In this document: piece by piece, positions 56,125 to 64,000 of the stretch
Numbering within the stretch: the stretch's first letter is position 1
Layout of the letters: the number at the start of each line of letters is the position of its first letter
NCBI GenBank assembly: GCA_963783445.1
Contig: CAWANP010000009.1
Location: 372,001-436,000 of the forward strand
From: CAWANP01 sp963783445
GTDB taxonomy: Bacteria; Chloroflexota; Anaerolineae; JAAYZQ01
Direction: 5' to 3'
Length of the DNA stretch: 64,000 nt
Made by a program: the position numbers and the translations under genes
Notes under the pieces: generated by a model
Seen by the model: only the letters and a program-made list of their open reading frames with translations
What the model was told of the DNA's origin: nothing
The model's database searches: none

Positions 56125-57003
56125 CTACAGATAGCCGTGTTCGATCAGCGCGCTCTTGATCTTGGTTGCTTCTTCGTCAGTGCAGGGTTTGAAGGGTGGG
56201 TAGGTCCACCGCTGGCAGATACCGAAAAGCTCCAGCACGACCTTCAGCTCCGCCGGATCCTCGGTGTTCTTCCAGGGTCCGAGCGAACCGATCAGCTTGT
56301 TCATGCGGAAAGCCTGGGCCTGGGCTTCTTTGATCTTGCCCTGCAGCCAGAGGTCAATGGCGGCGGTATAGCCCTTGGGGAAGCAACTGCCGGTGCTCAT
56401 GGTCACGCACTCGATGCCGTAGGCCAGATAGCCCAGCAGATTGCCTCCGCCAGCGCCAAGAACCTGGAAATCCTCGGTGTTGATGGTTGCCAGCTTGCTG
56501 GCCAGGGCCATGTCATAGCCGCCCACCTTCATCCCGGCGATGTTGGGATGAACTGACAGTTCTTTGATGGCCTCGACGGTGAACTGCATCATGCGCATGG
56601 GGTTGCTATAGAGCCACAACGGCCGGGGCGCTCGCTCCGCGAGGTCGGTATAGTAGTCGATGACCTCCTGGGTATTGAGTTTGCGATCGATAGGCATGAC
56701 GTGATAGCCGGTGATGGGTAGGTACGCGGTTTCCTCAAAGAAGCGGTAGACGTTGGGCAGGACCATAGAACCTGCGCCCATGAGCAGGCAGGTGCGGCCC
56801 GCCATATGTTCGGCCACAACCTTGGCCACCTCGACCCGGTGCTCGTAGGACATGTTGAACGCCTCGCCGGCAGAGCCCAGCGCCCAGAGGCCAGGCAGCG
56901 GCGTCTCATAGAGGTAGTCAAGTAATTTAACATAACCGTCGTGATCTGGACTGCCGCCCTCGTGCATGGGGCTGAGTAGTACGGGCATCATTCCCTGTAA
57001 CAT
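56125..57003 (-). CDS. Dihydrodipicolinate synthase/N-acetylneuraminate lyase family protein
   Basis: 292 residues. ATG 57003 follows AAAGGAG; the frame is open further upstream through tandem repeats, which I reject as coding. The class I aldolase barrel is evident: GLWALGSAGEAFNMS in place of GTTGE, Tyr in PLWLYSNPM and the Schiff-base Lys in NIAGMKVGGYD. The family includes lysine-biosynthetic DapA, sialate lyase and keto-deoxy-sugar aldolases; the GSAGE variant and a catabolic operon argue against DapA itself. It is the last gene after the sulfatase pair. Confidence 0.88.
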   Translation of the reverse strand: MLQGMMPVLLSPMHEGGSPDHDGYVKLLDYLYETPLPGLWALGSAGEAFNMSYEHRVEVAKVVAEHMAGRTCLLMGAGSMVLPNVYRFFEETAYLPITGYHVMPIDRKLNTQEVIDYYTDLAERAPRPLWLYSNPMRMMQFTVEAIKELSVHPNIAGMKVGGYDMALASKLATINTEDFQVLGAGGGNLLGYLAYGIECVTMSTGSCFPKGYTAAIDLWLQGKIKEAQAQAFRMNKLIGSLGPWKNTEDPAELKVVLELFGICQRWTYPPFKPCTDEEATKIKSALIEHGYL

Positions 57004-57044
57004 TGGATCTTGACTCCTTTCTCTTGGTAGACTGATATTTGCTC

Positions 57045-57080
57045 GTGCCGGACCACAGTCCGGCACATCGTACGATGTGC
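57045..57080. repeat. Two adjacent perfect palindromes upstream of the lyase gene
   Basis: GTGCCGGAC-CACA-GTCCGGCAC (57045-57066) and GCACATCG-TACGATGTGC (57063-57080) overlap by a few bases, 40-75 bases upstream of ATG 57003. They may be operators or RNA hairpins. Confidence 0.6.
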
Positions 57081-57093
57081 ATTTGGTAGCCGT

Positions 57094-57240
57094 GCGTGGA
57101 CTATGGTTCACGCAGGGCGGGTAGCGAGATGCGGCGCACCTGGCAACAAGGCGTGGACTGTGGTCCACGCAGAGCGGGTAGCGAGAGACGGCGCATCTGG
57201 CAACAGGGCGTGGACTGTGGTCCACGCAGAGCGGGCGACT
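57094..57240. repeat. 57-base tandem repeat with internal 20-base palindrome
   Basis: GCGTGGACTRTGGTYCACGC occurs at 57094, 57151 and 57208, exactly 57 bases apart, with GCGGGTAGCGAGA and GGCAACARG in between. The third unit is incomplete. The palindrome also occurs singly at 47051-47070. Confidence 0.85.
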
Positions 57241-57282
57241 ACTGTTGTCGTGGTTGGTTCCTCCCTTCATGATCGCGCGATA

Positions 57283-58959
57283 TCACGATCGTGCGATCTG
57301 GCGTGGGACCGAGATGTCTGTCTCCACGATCTTGTCCAACAGTTGCAGGCGCAGCGCATCCCGTAGTGTGCGACGCCCAGCATCGTCCCACAGGTTCTGC
57401 AGCTCGTGGGGATCGTCCGCGAGGTCGAACAGCTCGCCGTAGGGCTGGCCGGAGTAGGTGGTCAGCCGGTATCGGTCCGTGACCAACGTGCGCATCTTGA
57501 ACCCCAAATAGTCCTCGTCCATCTCGACCAGGGCGCTTGTATGCGCAGAGGTATCCTGGTCCGCCAATACAGGCGCCAGGCTCCAGCCCGGCCAGGCAGG
57601 GGGCGCGCCGGGGGCTTCAGGGCGCAGTACTCCAGCACGCTGGGGTACTGCCCCTTGGGGAATGGGAACCCCGGCCATGTCAAGGATCGTAGGCGCCAGG
57701 TCCAGGAGGCTGACCACGCCCTCGTGCACTGAACCCGGCGCCGTGCGCCCCGGCCAACTCACCAGAAAGGGCACGCGGATCACACCATCGAAGTGATAGG
57801 GCCCCTTGCCCCACAAGCCATGATCTCCCAGCGCCTCGCCGTGATCGGCGACAAAGATGACCACGGTATCCTCGGCCAGGCCGCTAGTATGCAAAGCCTC
57901 CATGACGCGGCCGACCTGGTGGTCGAGCATTTCGATGAGTCCAAAGTAATGCGCCGCGCACTCGGCAGCGTAGGGCGCCGTGGCGCTCATGGGTTGGCCC
58001 TTGTTGCCGCTGGTGGTGATGGGTGTCTCGTACATCAGGCGGAAGTGAGGCGGCAGGTCATCGTATTCTCCCTTGCGGCCCAGGGGCGGCGGTACCTCGG
58101 CGGGATTGTAGGCGTAGCAGTAGGGTGCCGGAGGGGCAAAGGGCGAGTGCGGCTCCTGGATGCTGCACATCAGGCAGAAGGGGCGTGCTGGCTGCGAGGG
58201 ATCCGCTGTGCTCTCCCGCCATTGGTGACCGGCCCGCTTCAAAAAGTCGATGGTGCGGTCGGCGATCCAGGTCATAGGGTGCAGTTCCTGGGGGAGCGCC
58301 CACTTGTAGGACTGGCGGTTAAAGAGTTCAAAGGCGGGGCTGGACTGTTCCAAGGGTACCTTGTCGTGGAAGAGATGCGCCTCGTTAGGGTATGTGCTGT
58401 CAAGCCAGTGTACATAGTGCCCATAGGAGCCGTGCCCATGGCCATTGACCATGTCGACGCTCTCCAGCCCATAGTAGGGCAGCGGCAGGTCCTGGATCCT
58501 GCCCGAAAGCCACATCTCTCCCCACTCGGGATAGTCTTTTGGATCGACGGTATCGATGGGGATACCGCTGGGCTTGGCTACGTGCAGGTGGATCTTGCCG
58601 CAGCAGTGGGTGTGGTAGCCGGCAGTGTGGAGCGCCTCGGTGAAGGTGGGGATCGCGGGATCGAGGGGGATGCCGTTCATGCGTACGCGATGGCCGCGCG
58701 GCGTCAGCCCGGTGAATAGGGTCGCGCGGGCTGGCATGCACAGGGGTTGTGAGGTATACATGCGCCCGAAGGTCATGCCGCTGGCGGCCAGGCGGTCCAG
58801 GTTTGGTGTGCGAACCAGGGGATGCCCGGCGTAGCCCAGGCAGCGGGGATGGAACTGGTCGACGATGAATATCAGAAAATTGGGGCGCCTGGTTCGGCGT
58901 CGCTCAGAATCACCCGCAACGCCTGTCCTGACCATGGTACCTTCCCCGTTACGATTCAT
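57283..58959 (-). CDS. Sulfatase (type I, formylglycine-dependent)
   Basis: 558 residues; its ATG overlaps the upstream sulfatase stop (ATGA). The N-terminal FLIFIVDQFHPRCLGYAG gives the metal site, and the formylglycine motif is Cys74 in PLCMPARATLFTG (CxPxR). Later VVIFVADHGEALGDHGLWGKG carries metal ligands. Such enzymes remove sulfate from sugars, steroids or alkyl esters after Cys is oxidised to formylglycine. No sulfatase-maturating enzyme is in the window. No signal peptide is seen, so the substrate would be cytoplasmic, consistent with import by an ABC system. Confidence 0.93.
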   Translation of the reverse strand: MNRNGEGTMVRTGVAGDSERRRTRRPNFLIFIVDQFHPRCLGYAGHPLVRTPNLDRLAASGMTFGRMYTSQPLCMPARATLFTGLTPRGHRVRMNGIPLDPAIPTFTEALHTAGYHTHCCGKIHLHVAKPSGIPIDTVDPKDYPEWGEMWLSGRIQDLPLPYYGLESVDMVNGHGHGSYGHYVHWLDSTYPNEAHLFHDKVPLEQSSPAFELFNRQSYKWALPQELHPMTWIADRTIDFLKRAGHQWRESTADPSQPARPFCLMCSIQEPHSPFAPPAPYCYAYNPAEVPPPLGRKGEYDDLPPHFRLMYETPITTSGNKGQPMSATAPYAAECAAHYFGLIEMLDHQVGRVMEALHTSGLAEDTVVIFVADHGEALGDHGLWGKGPYHFDGVIRVPFLVSWPGRTAPGSVHEGVVSLLDLAPTILDMAGVPIPQGAVPQRAGVLRPEAPGAPPAWPGWSLAPVLADQDTSAHTSALVEMDEDYLGFKMRTLVTDRYRLTTYSGQPYGELFDLADDPHELQNLWDDAGRRTLRDALRLQLLDKIVETDISVPRQIARS

Positions 58960-60380
58960 CCCTTGGGCCTGACCTCCCGTTCAAAGCTCTGTAGCAACGG
59001 GTCTTCTGTTTCGACCATCCATGCCAGCAACCGGGTCTGAAGGCGCTCAACCACGTCCTGAGCGCCAGGGCTGTGGATCCGATTGCGCAGCTCGTGGGGA
59101 TCCTCGCGCAGGTCATACAGCTCGTCCAGGTCTCCCTGATTCCAGACATACTTGTAGCGGCTGTTGGTTACGAGCCGCCAAGCGACGGCCTGGTGCCATT
59201 CGCCGTGGGGCTGCTGCTCTGAAAAGCGATAGGCGTCGCCCTGGAACTCCGCCCCATCCTGGAACGCAGGGGAAAGATCCCGACCCAGTATGTTCTGTGG
59301 CACTGACTCGCCCACGACAGACATGATGGTGGGCATGATGTCGACGAGCGACACAACCGCCTGGCTCCGCAGCCCGGCCCTGATGCGGGGCGGATAACGC
59401 ATGATCAGCGGTACGCGGATCGCCTCTTCGTAGGGCATCATTTTTTGCCATAGGCCCTGATTGCCCAGGAACTCGCCGTGGTCCGTGGTAAAGACAATCA
59501 GGGTATCGTCTAGGATCCCCTGCTCCTCTACAGCCTGCAGCAAGCGCCCAATCTGGTCGTCGATCATGGTCACAAAGCCCCAGTAGACCGCTACGCTCTT
59601 TTTCCAGGCATCCCAACTGTCCCCGTGGTCCAGCCAGATCTGGTGGAAGTAGCTGGTGGTATTGGCCAGGGGCTTGCCGGGCAGTGGGCGTCCTCCCTGG
59701 GGAAAGTTGGGCGGCTCAGGGATGGCCTCCGGGTCGTACATGCTATAGTAGGGCTCGGGGATTTTGAAGGGCGGGTGGGGACCCTGGTAGGAAAGAACCA
59801 TGAAGAAGGGGCGATCTGCCGGGCGCGTAGCCAGATAGTCCAGGGAAAAGTCGGTCAGCCACGCCTCGTGGGTTGTGGAAGGGTCGAGGGGCATCACCTT
59901 GGTGTGGGGTCTGGTCATGTGAGGTGAGCGGTGGGTGCGCAGATCCCGGTCATTGAGGATCATGGCCTCCATCTGGTCGTTCTCCCGGCACCAGGCCTCA
60001 AAATCCTTGTAGGCCAGGCTGTTGCCAATGGCGCGGTCAAACCAGGCCGACACTACGTCGCCCTCAATATCCAGATGCCACTTGCCCACATAGTCCAGGT
60101 GATAGCCACGCTCTCTGAGAGCATTGGAGACGACCGGCTCTACGTCCAGCCGGCTACCGTTGTCCATCATGCCGGTCTGATGGGGATAGAGACCTGTGAA
60201 TAGGGCCGCCCGGGCCGGCCCGCAGAGAGGGCTCGGGGTCAGGGCACGGTCAAAAGAAATGCCCTCGCGGGCCAGACGGTCCATGTTGGGCGTGCGGCAG
60301 GGGGTTCTGCCCATGAAGCCCAGGGTATCTACTCGCTGTTGATCGGTCAGGATCAAGAGGATATTGGGGTCTCTTGGCAT
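58956..60380 (-). CDS. Sulfatase (type I, formylglycine-dependent)
   Basis: 474 residues from ATG 60380. NILLILTDQQRVDTLGFMG supplies the first metal ligands, Cys53 in PLCGPARAALFTG is the formylglycine precursor, and LIVFTTDHGEFLGNQGLW follows. It is related to but clearly distinct from the sulfatase immediately downstream, so they may act on different sulfate positions of one substrate. No signal peptide is visible. 19 bases separate it from the UroD-like gene. Confidence 0.93.
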   Translation of the reverse strand: MPRDPNILLILTDQQRVDTLGFMGRTPCRTPNMDRLAREGISFDRALTPSPLCGPARAALFTGLYPHQTGMMDNGSRLDVEPVVSNALRERGYHLDYVGKWHLDIEGDVVSAWFDRAIGNSLAYKDFEAWCRENDQMEAMILNDRDLRTHRSPHMTRPHTKVMPLDPSTTHEAWLTDFSLDYLATRPADRPFFMVLSYQGPHPPFKIPEPYYSMYDPEAIPEPPNFPQGGRPLPGKPLANTTSYFHQIWLDHGDSWDAWKKSVAVYWGFVTMIDDQIGRLLQAVEEQGILDDTLIVFTTDHGEFLGNQGLWQKMMPYEEAIRVPLIMRYPPRIRAGLRSQAVVSLVDIMPTIMSVVGESVPQNILGRDLSPAFQDGAEFQGDAYRFSEQQPHGEWHQAVAWRLVTNSRYKYVWNQGDLDELYDLREDPHELRNRIHSPGAQDVVERLQTRLLAWMVETEDPLLQSFEREVRPKG

Positions 60381-60399
60381 AGAGAAGAATCTCTTTCTG

Positions 60400-61440
60400 T
60401 CAGGGGATCGACACACCGGCCTGCTCCAGAAAGGCCTCGACCACCGCGGCAGCATTCTCGGTGGGAGTCTCAGGCTGGAGCGGCTTGGCCGGGGTCAGAA
60501 TGTAACCCCCGCCACGGCCCATTTCGTGACAGAGGCGCGCTATCTCGGACCGGATCTCATCCGGCGTGCCAAAGGGGATGGTGGACTGGGAGCCCAGTCC
60601 ACCCCAGAAGGTGATCTGGTCCCCAAAATCCTTCTTGAGCTGGTAGGGATCCATGCCTGCAGGCTCAGGCTGGACGCTCTGCAGCACGTCGAGCCCAGTC
60701 TCAATGATGTCGGGCAGAATCTCCCGTACGCTACCGCAACAGTGGCTGAGGGCATATTTGCCGGCCTCGTGCGCGCGGGCATACATCCGGGCATAGTAGG
60801 GCTTGAGCAGCCGGCGCCAGCGCTCTGGTCCTAGCAACACGCCCTGCTGGTAGCCCCAGTCATCACCGAACATGATGCCATCCACGGGGAACTCTAGCAG
60901 GCGTTCCACGATGGCCATGTGGTGCTCGGCCAGCCGGTCGATCATCTCCAGGTAAAAGTCCTCGTTGGCGGCAGCATCCATGAGGGATTCATTAAAGCCA
61001 CGCAGCGACCAGGGGCGCTCGAATAGGCCCATGCCATAGCCCACGACGTTGAAGTGATCCGGGTGCTGCGCAAAGCTGCGCAGCGTTTCCCTCTTCCAGT
61101 CCATCTCAAAAAGTTCGTCGACGTCAGGAAACTGGTAGCCTTTCAACGATGGCGACTTGAGCGCGGGCTCCTCCAGGTGGTAGGGCCGGCGGTCCACGCG
61201 CCAGACGGCTCCGTAGGGGTCGGTGAAGTAGCGCTCGCCCGTAGAGTGCACGTCCAGTACGTCTGCCAGGCCCATCCGGCGGTTGATGTCGTTGTCGATG
61301 AGGTCGCGCCAGGCGGGACCGCCATAGTAGGCGTCCAGGCGTTCGGCTACGTCCCCCTCAAAACCGAGGACGTAGGGCACGCGATCGGTCTCCTGGTGGT
61401 GTATCTGGGCGGTTACGCGCTCTCTGGGTGTCAGGCTCAT
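60400..61440 (-). CDS. Uroporphyrinogen-decarboxylase-like methyltransferase
   Basis: 346 residues; ATG 61440 with AAAGGAACGCAC. UroD fold with SLTPRERVTAQIHHQETDRVPY at the N-terminus, typical of the catabolic UroD-like group. A candidate zinc site reads YALSHCCGSVREILP (HxC), the ligand pair of MtaA-type methyltransferases, unlike the protein at 757-1944. The C-terminal IARLCHEMGRGGGYILTPA closes the barrel. In a catabolic operon with sulfatases and a flavoprotein it is unlikely to make haem. A role in methyl transfer or demethylation of the imported substrate is inference. Confidence 0.85.
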   Translation of the reverse strand: MSLTPRERVTAQIHHQETDRVPYVLGFEGDVAERLDAYYGGPAWRDLIDNDINRRMGLADVLDVHSTGERYFTDPYGAVWRVDRRPYHLEEPALKSPSLKGYQFPDVDELFEMDWKRETLRSFAQHPDHFNVVGYGMGLFERPWSLRGFNESLMDAAANEDFYLEMIDRLAEHHMAIVERLLEFPVDGIMFGDDWGYQQGVLLGPERWRRLLKPYYARMYARAHEAGKYALSHCCGSVREILPDIIETGLDVLQSVQPEPAGMDPYQLKKDFGDQITFWGGLGSQSTIPFGTPDEIRSEIARLCHEMGRGGGYILTPAKPLQPETPTENAAAVVEAFLEQAGVSIP

Positions 61441-61473
61441 GTGCGTTCCTTTCTTGAATTCAGTCTCAGAACT

Positions 61474-61568
61474 AGCCTCCCGCAGGCTGCAATAGCCTCA
61501 GGTTTTAAACAAGGCAGCGATGCATCCAATGGACTGGCCATGATGTTTGTACCAAGCCTGCGGGAGGC
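61474..61568. repeat. Inverted-repeat element AGCCTCCCGCAGGCT...AGCCTGCGGGAGGC
   Basis: Ends 61474-61488 and 61555-61568 are inverted copies with a 66-base non-coding core. It fills most of the gap between the flavoprotein and UroD-like genes, interrupting an operon. Same family as 27823 and 31233. Confidence 0.75.
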
Positions 61569-61578
61569 CGCATAAAAG

Positions 61579-63282
61579 CTACCCCCAGCGGAAACCGGCG
61601 ACCTCTGCCGCACGGTCCTGCCAGTCTGGATCCAGGGTCAGGGTGTCGAGGTGCATCTGGCCGTCCGCCTGTTTCACAGTGATGCTTTTGAGCCATTCCC
61701 GGTCGTTTCGCTCCGGGAAATCGAGGCGGTAGTGGGAGCCGCGGGTCTCCTGGCGCATGAACGCCACGCGGGCGATCATCTCAGTCACGGTTAGCATGTT
61801 GTCCAGTTCCAGGGCCTCGACCAGATCGCGGGGCGAGTCGACGCGCAGATCGGTAGAAAACGATTCCCGGATCTGCTCTGCTTCTGCGAGGACGCGCCCC
61901 AGTCCCTCTTTGCTCCGGCCCCAGAGTAGATCCTGCCAATTTCGCGCCTGCAGCGCCCGTCTGAGCGCTCCCGGTGACTGTTTGCCCCGGCTCCCTTTGA
62001 GTGCGTCGATCTCGGCCGTTGCGGCCCGTACCCGGTCCTCGTCCACGCTGGGCGGTGCCCCTCTGCGCGCGCTGTCTCCGGCGTGGCGGCCGGCCCTGGC
62101 CCCAAAGACCTGGGTCGCGGCCAGCATATGTCCTCCCCGCCGGTCGGCGCCATGGGGTCCGGTCAGGCATTCCCCCACGGCGTAGAGGCCCGGCACCGTG
62201 GTCTGGGCGTTCTCGTCTACCCGGAAGCCGCCGTTGGAGCAATGATGACAGACGCTGATCTCGATCAGCTGTTCGTCGGAAAAGATGCCGCGGTAGTGGT
62301 ACCAGGCCGCCATGTTTGGGTCCAGTAGGTGCTCAAAACCCCGGTGGTCGAGCCACACGCCGTCGTGGGGTGTGCCCCGGCCGGCGATTACCTCCCCCAT
62401 GATGGCCACTTCCAGAAAGCGGGAGTAGGGGTCTCGAGTGGAGGCCGGGTCGTGCATGGAATGCTGCGCCAGGACCTGCTCGGGTGTCGCGCCGGGCGGG
62501 CAGTAGCCGGCCAGGAATTCCTGCCCCTGGGCGTTCAAGAACCTGGGCGCGCGATCCCAAGCCCAGAGATAGAGGGTATTGCGGGTGGGATAGACGATGC
62601 CCACAAAGACCTGTTTGAACTCGATGTTCATTAGTTCGGCGCCGGCCCGATAGCCCATGGCGTAGCCGTCGCCGGTCACACCGGGTGGATTCAGACTATG
62701 CCTGAATAGCTGGGCATCACCACCCGTGGCCAGGATCACGGCCCGAACTGAGATGACGACAGTCTCGCCGCTCACCTCGTCGATGCCAACCGCCCCGGTG
62801 CAAGCGCCGTCGCAGACCAGGAGGTCGGTGATCATCAGGCGATCTCTGATCTGTACGCCCCTGCTACGCGCCTGGCCGGCCAGGCCGCCCACCAGGGGAA
62901 CTCCGTGGGCCCGGACGCCCCGTCCAAAGCCCCGGTTCAGGTGGATGTTGAGGGCTGCCAGCTCAGCAAAGTTCCGCGTCGAGTCCTCAATGAGTACCTG
63001 AACCAGCTCAGGGTCAGCCAGGCCCAGCCCGAGCTGGATGGTGTGGGCGTAGGACTGGTCAGGTGGGGGGAAAATGTCTTCTTTGTGCCCATAGAGCACG
63101 CCGCCACCCTGGCATAGGCCATTGGCGCTGGCCCCGGCTCCCCGCAGGCCCACGGCGCCAAAGTAACCCTTGACTGCCAACAGGACACGGGCGCCGGACA
63201 GCCGGGCCTCCAAAGCCGCGCGCAAGCCTGCAGCGCCAGCGCCCACGACCAGAACGTCGGTCTGTATCAGCATTTCGGCCAT
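61579..63282 (-). CDS. FAD-dependent oxidoreductase, fumarate reductase/succinate dehydrogenase flavoprotein-like
   Basis: 567 residues. The Rossmann FAD site DVLVVGAGAAGLRAALEARL is at the N-terminus, AVILATGGDAQLFRHSLNPP and NGGFRVDENAQTTVPGLYAVGE are later FAD contacts, and a helical C-terminal domain (about 420-567) follows. This is the FrdA/SdhA/L-aspartate oxidase/adenylylsulfate-reductase AprA superfamily. No iron-sulfur subunit gene is beside it, so it may be a soluble dehydrogenase. Its neighbours suggest it oxidises a product of the imported sulfated compound. Confidence 0.88.
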   Translation of the reverse strand: MAEMLIQTDVLVVGAGAAGLRAALEARLSGARVLLAVKGYFGAVGLRGAGASANGLCQGGGVLYGHKEDIFPPPDQSYAHTIQLGLGLADPELVQVLIEDSTRNFAELAALNIHLNRGFGRGVRAHGVPLVGGLAGQARSRGVQIRDRLMITDLLVCDGACTGAVGIDEVSGETVVISVRAVILATGGDAQLFRHSLNPPGVTGDGYAMGYRAGAELMNIEFKQVFVGIVYPTRNTLYLWAWDRAPRFLNAQGQEFLAGYCPPGATPEQVLAQHSMHDPASTRDPYSRFLEVAIMGEVIAGRGTPHDGVWLDHRGFEHLLDPNMAAWYHYRGIFSDEQLIEISVCHHCSNGGFRVDENAQTTVPGLYAVGECLTGPHGADRRGGHMLAATQVFGARAGRHAGDSARRGAPPSVDEDRVRAATAEIDALKGSRGKQSPGALRRALQARNWQDLLWGRSKEGLGRVLAEAEQIRESFSTDLRVDSPRDLVEALELDNMLTVTEMIARVAFMRQETRGSHYRLDFPERNDREWLKSITVKQADGQMHLDTLTLDPDWQDRAAEVAGFRWG

Positions 63283-63305
63283 ATCTTAACCGCTCCCCGG
63301 ATGAC

Positions 63306-63393
63306 ACCGCGGAGACACGGAGAACGCGGAGAATTAGGTTGTTTTGAATCGAAATTCTCAGCGTCCTCTGTGTCTCTGTGGTTCATCAATTCT
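63306..63393. repeat. Dispersed repeat, ACCGCGGAGACACGGAGAAC and inverted arm
   Basis: Left arm 63306-63332 and right arm CCTCTGTGTCTCTGTGGTT (about 63364-63382) are inverted copies around an AT-rich loop with GAATC/GATTC-like symmetry. Largest and clearest member of the family also seen at 1906, 17078 and 18017. Confidence 0.75.
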
Positions 63394-63428
63394 TTTTTCA
63401 GCATGATCCTGGGTGCTGATTCAGGGAT

Positions 63429-64000
63429 CTACTGCATGCTGGCGCCAGCGCGGGAGCGTCGCGGGTCGATGGCGTCCTGGAGTCCATCGGCAAAGTAGTT
63501 CATGCCGACCACCATGAAGGTGATGGCCAGCCCGGGAAAGATGCCATAGGTGGGGGCGCGGTGCAGGTAGCTCTGGGCGGATTGGATCATGTTGCCCCAG
63601 GATGGGTCGGGCGGCTGGCTCCCCAGACCAAGATAGCTCAGGGAGGCTTCGACCAGGATGGCCGCCGGCGCGGCGATGGCCATGGCCACCATGAGCGGAG
63701 CAATGCAGTTGGGAAAAATGGTCTTGCGCATAATCCTGGAATCTCCGCTGCCGATGGCCCGAGAGGCTACCACGTAATCCTGGCTCTTGACCGATAGGGT
63801 GGTGGCGCGAACCAGGCGGGCAAAGGTGGGCATGCCGATGATGGCCACGGCGAGCATGGTGTTCATCTGGCCGGGTCCGAGGATGGTCACGATGCCGATG
63901 GCCAAAAAGATGGCGGGAAAGGCCAAAAAAGTGTCCCAGATACGCATGATGACCGTATCAAACCAGCCGCCCATGTATCCGGCCAGCAAGCCGGTGATCA
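63429..64000 (-). CDS. Peptide-type ABC transporter permease (DppC/OppC family), 5' partial
   Basis: The gene runs off the right edge; about 190 C-terminal residues are present. Membrane segments (DTFLAFPAIFLAIGIVTIL, LVEASLSYLGLGSQPPDPSW, GIFPGLAITFMVVGMNYFADG) and the EAA loop YVVASRAIGSGDSRIMRK identify DppC. The ending LQDAIDPRRS is typical. It is a different importer from that at 9949-11914 and probably brings in the substrate of the FAD/UroD/sulfatase operon, with the other subunits beyond the window. Confidence 0.9.
   Translation of the reverse strand, partial: ITGLLAGYMGGWFDTVIMRIWDTFLAFPAIFLAIGIVTILGPGQMNTMLAVAIIGMPTFARLVRATTLSVKSQDYVVASRAIGSGDSRIMRKTIFPNCIAPLMVAMAIAAPAAILVEASLSYLGLGSQPPDPSWGNMIQSAQSYLHRAPTYGIFPGLAITFMVVGMNYFADGLQDAIDPRRSRAGASMQ

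Noticed and set aside
57094..57240. Possible CRISPR array
   Set aside because: Fewer than three units, the whole 57-base unit is repeated so there are no unique spacers, and no cas gene is present.
57004..57270. Upstream extension of the DapA-like gene through the tandem repeats
   Set aside because: The frame happens to stay open because the repeat is 57 bases long; the AAAGGAG site and normal family N-terminus place the start at 57003.

Overview
This is a GC-rich bacterial chromosome segment, most likely from an uncultured member of the Chloroflexota (Anaerolineae/Caldilineae-like). That placement is inference. It rests on a type-5 solute-binding lipoprotein with a Val/Glu/Thr-rich linker after its lipobox, a secreted beta-propeller protein ending in LLPVIRR, a mixture of peptide, betaine and sulfatase catabolic genes, and many short palindromic dispersed repeats. 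There is no rRNA, no recognisable tRNA, no CRISPR array and no transposase. Most promoters seen are plain TTGACA-17-TATAAT types.

Layout. 1-7.1 kb: methyl-transfer/betaine-type catabolism. It holds a TIM-barrel isomerase and a UroD-like methyltransferase on +, a C45 acyltransferase, MttB-family methyltransferase and enolase-superfamily enzyme in one operon on -, and a truncated amidohydrolase. 7.3-9.5 kb: a secreted seven-repeat beta-propeller and a membrane protein with tandem YQAL..YY repeats. 9.6-15.6 kb: a peptide-type ABC importer (two permeases and a binding lipoprotein, no ATPases) lying between two complementary, partly decayed copies of the same repeat-protein/IclR locus. 15.6-22.3 kb: a run of + strand peptide-degrading enzymes (M20, Asp/Glu racemase, M28, proline-iminopeptidase-like hydrolase, M19). 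23-24.3 kb: a wrecked di-haem cytochrome c peroxidase. 24.5-27.4 kb: small membrane or zinc-ribbon proteins.

28-31.1 kb holds the conserved block yqeY-pgpH-ybeY. 31.5-37 kb holds an EF-G paralogue, a DUF362 protein and a PHP-YbbR pair. 37-42 kb holds GDP-mannose dehydratase, a PadR regulator with a clear operator, an MFS transporter and transketolase. 42.3-46.7 kb holds rsmG, dnaN, a methyltransferase and a nucleotide-sugar epimerase. 47-55.9 kb is mixed: a response regulator with a PlsC acyltransferase, an AT-richer patch with a HEAT-like fragment and a membrane protein, an S41 protease, a cupin, a LigB-type dioxygenase, and a -strand operon HAD, methyltransferase, NUDIX, ROK kinase. 56-64 kb is a -strand catabolic operon: peptide ABC permease, FAD flavoprotein, UroD-like protein, two sulfatases and a DapA-family lyase.

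Two window-wide features matter to any user. First, at least thirteen otherwise good genes, including transketolase and pgpH, are broken by single-base frame changes. In those I traced the break looks like one extra base, sometimes in a G run, so sequence error is a serious possibility and I annotate those genes across the break. Second, intergenic spaces are filled by at least seven families of short inverted repeats, several present in more than one copy here.
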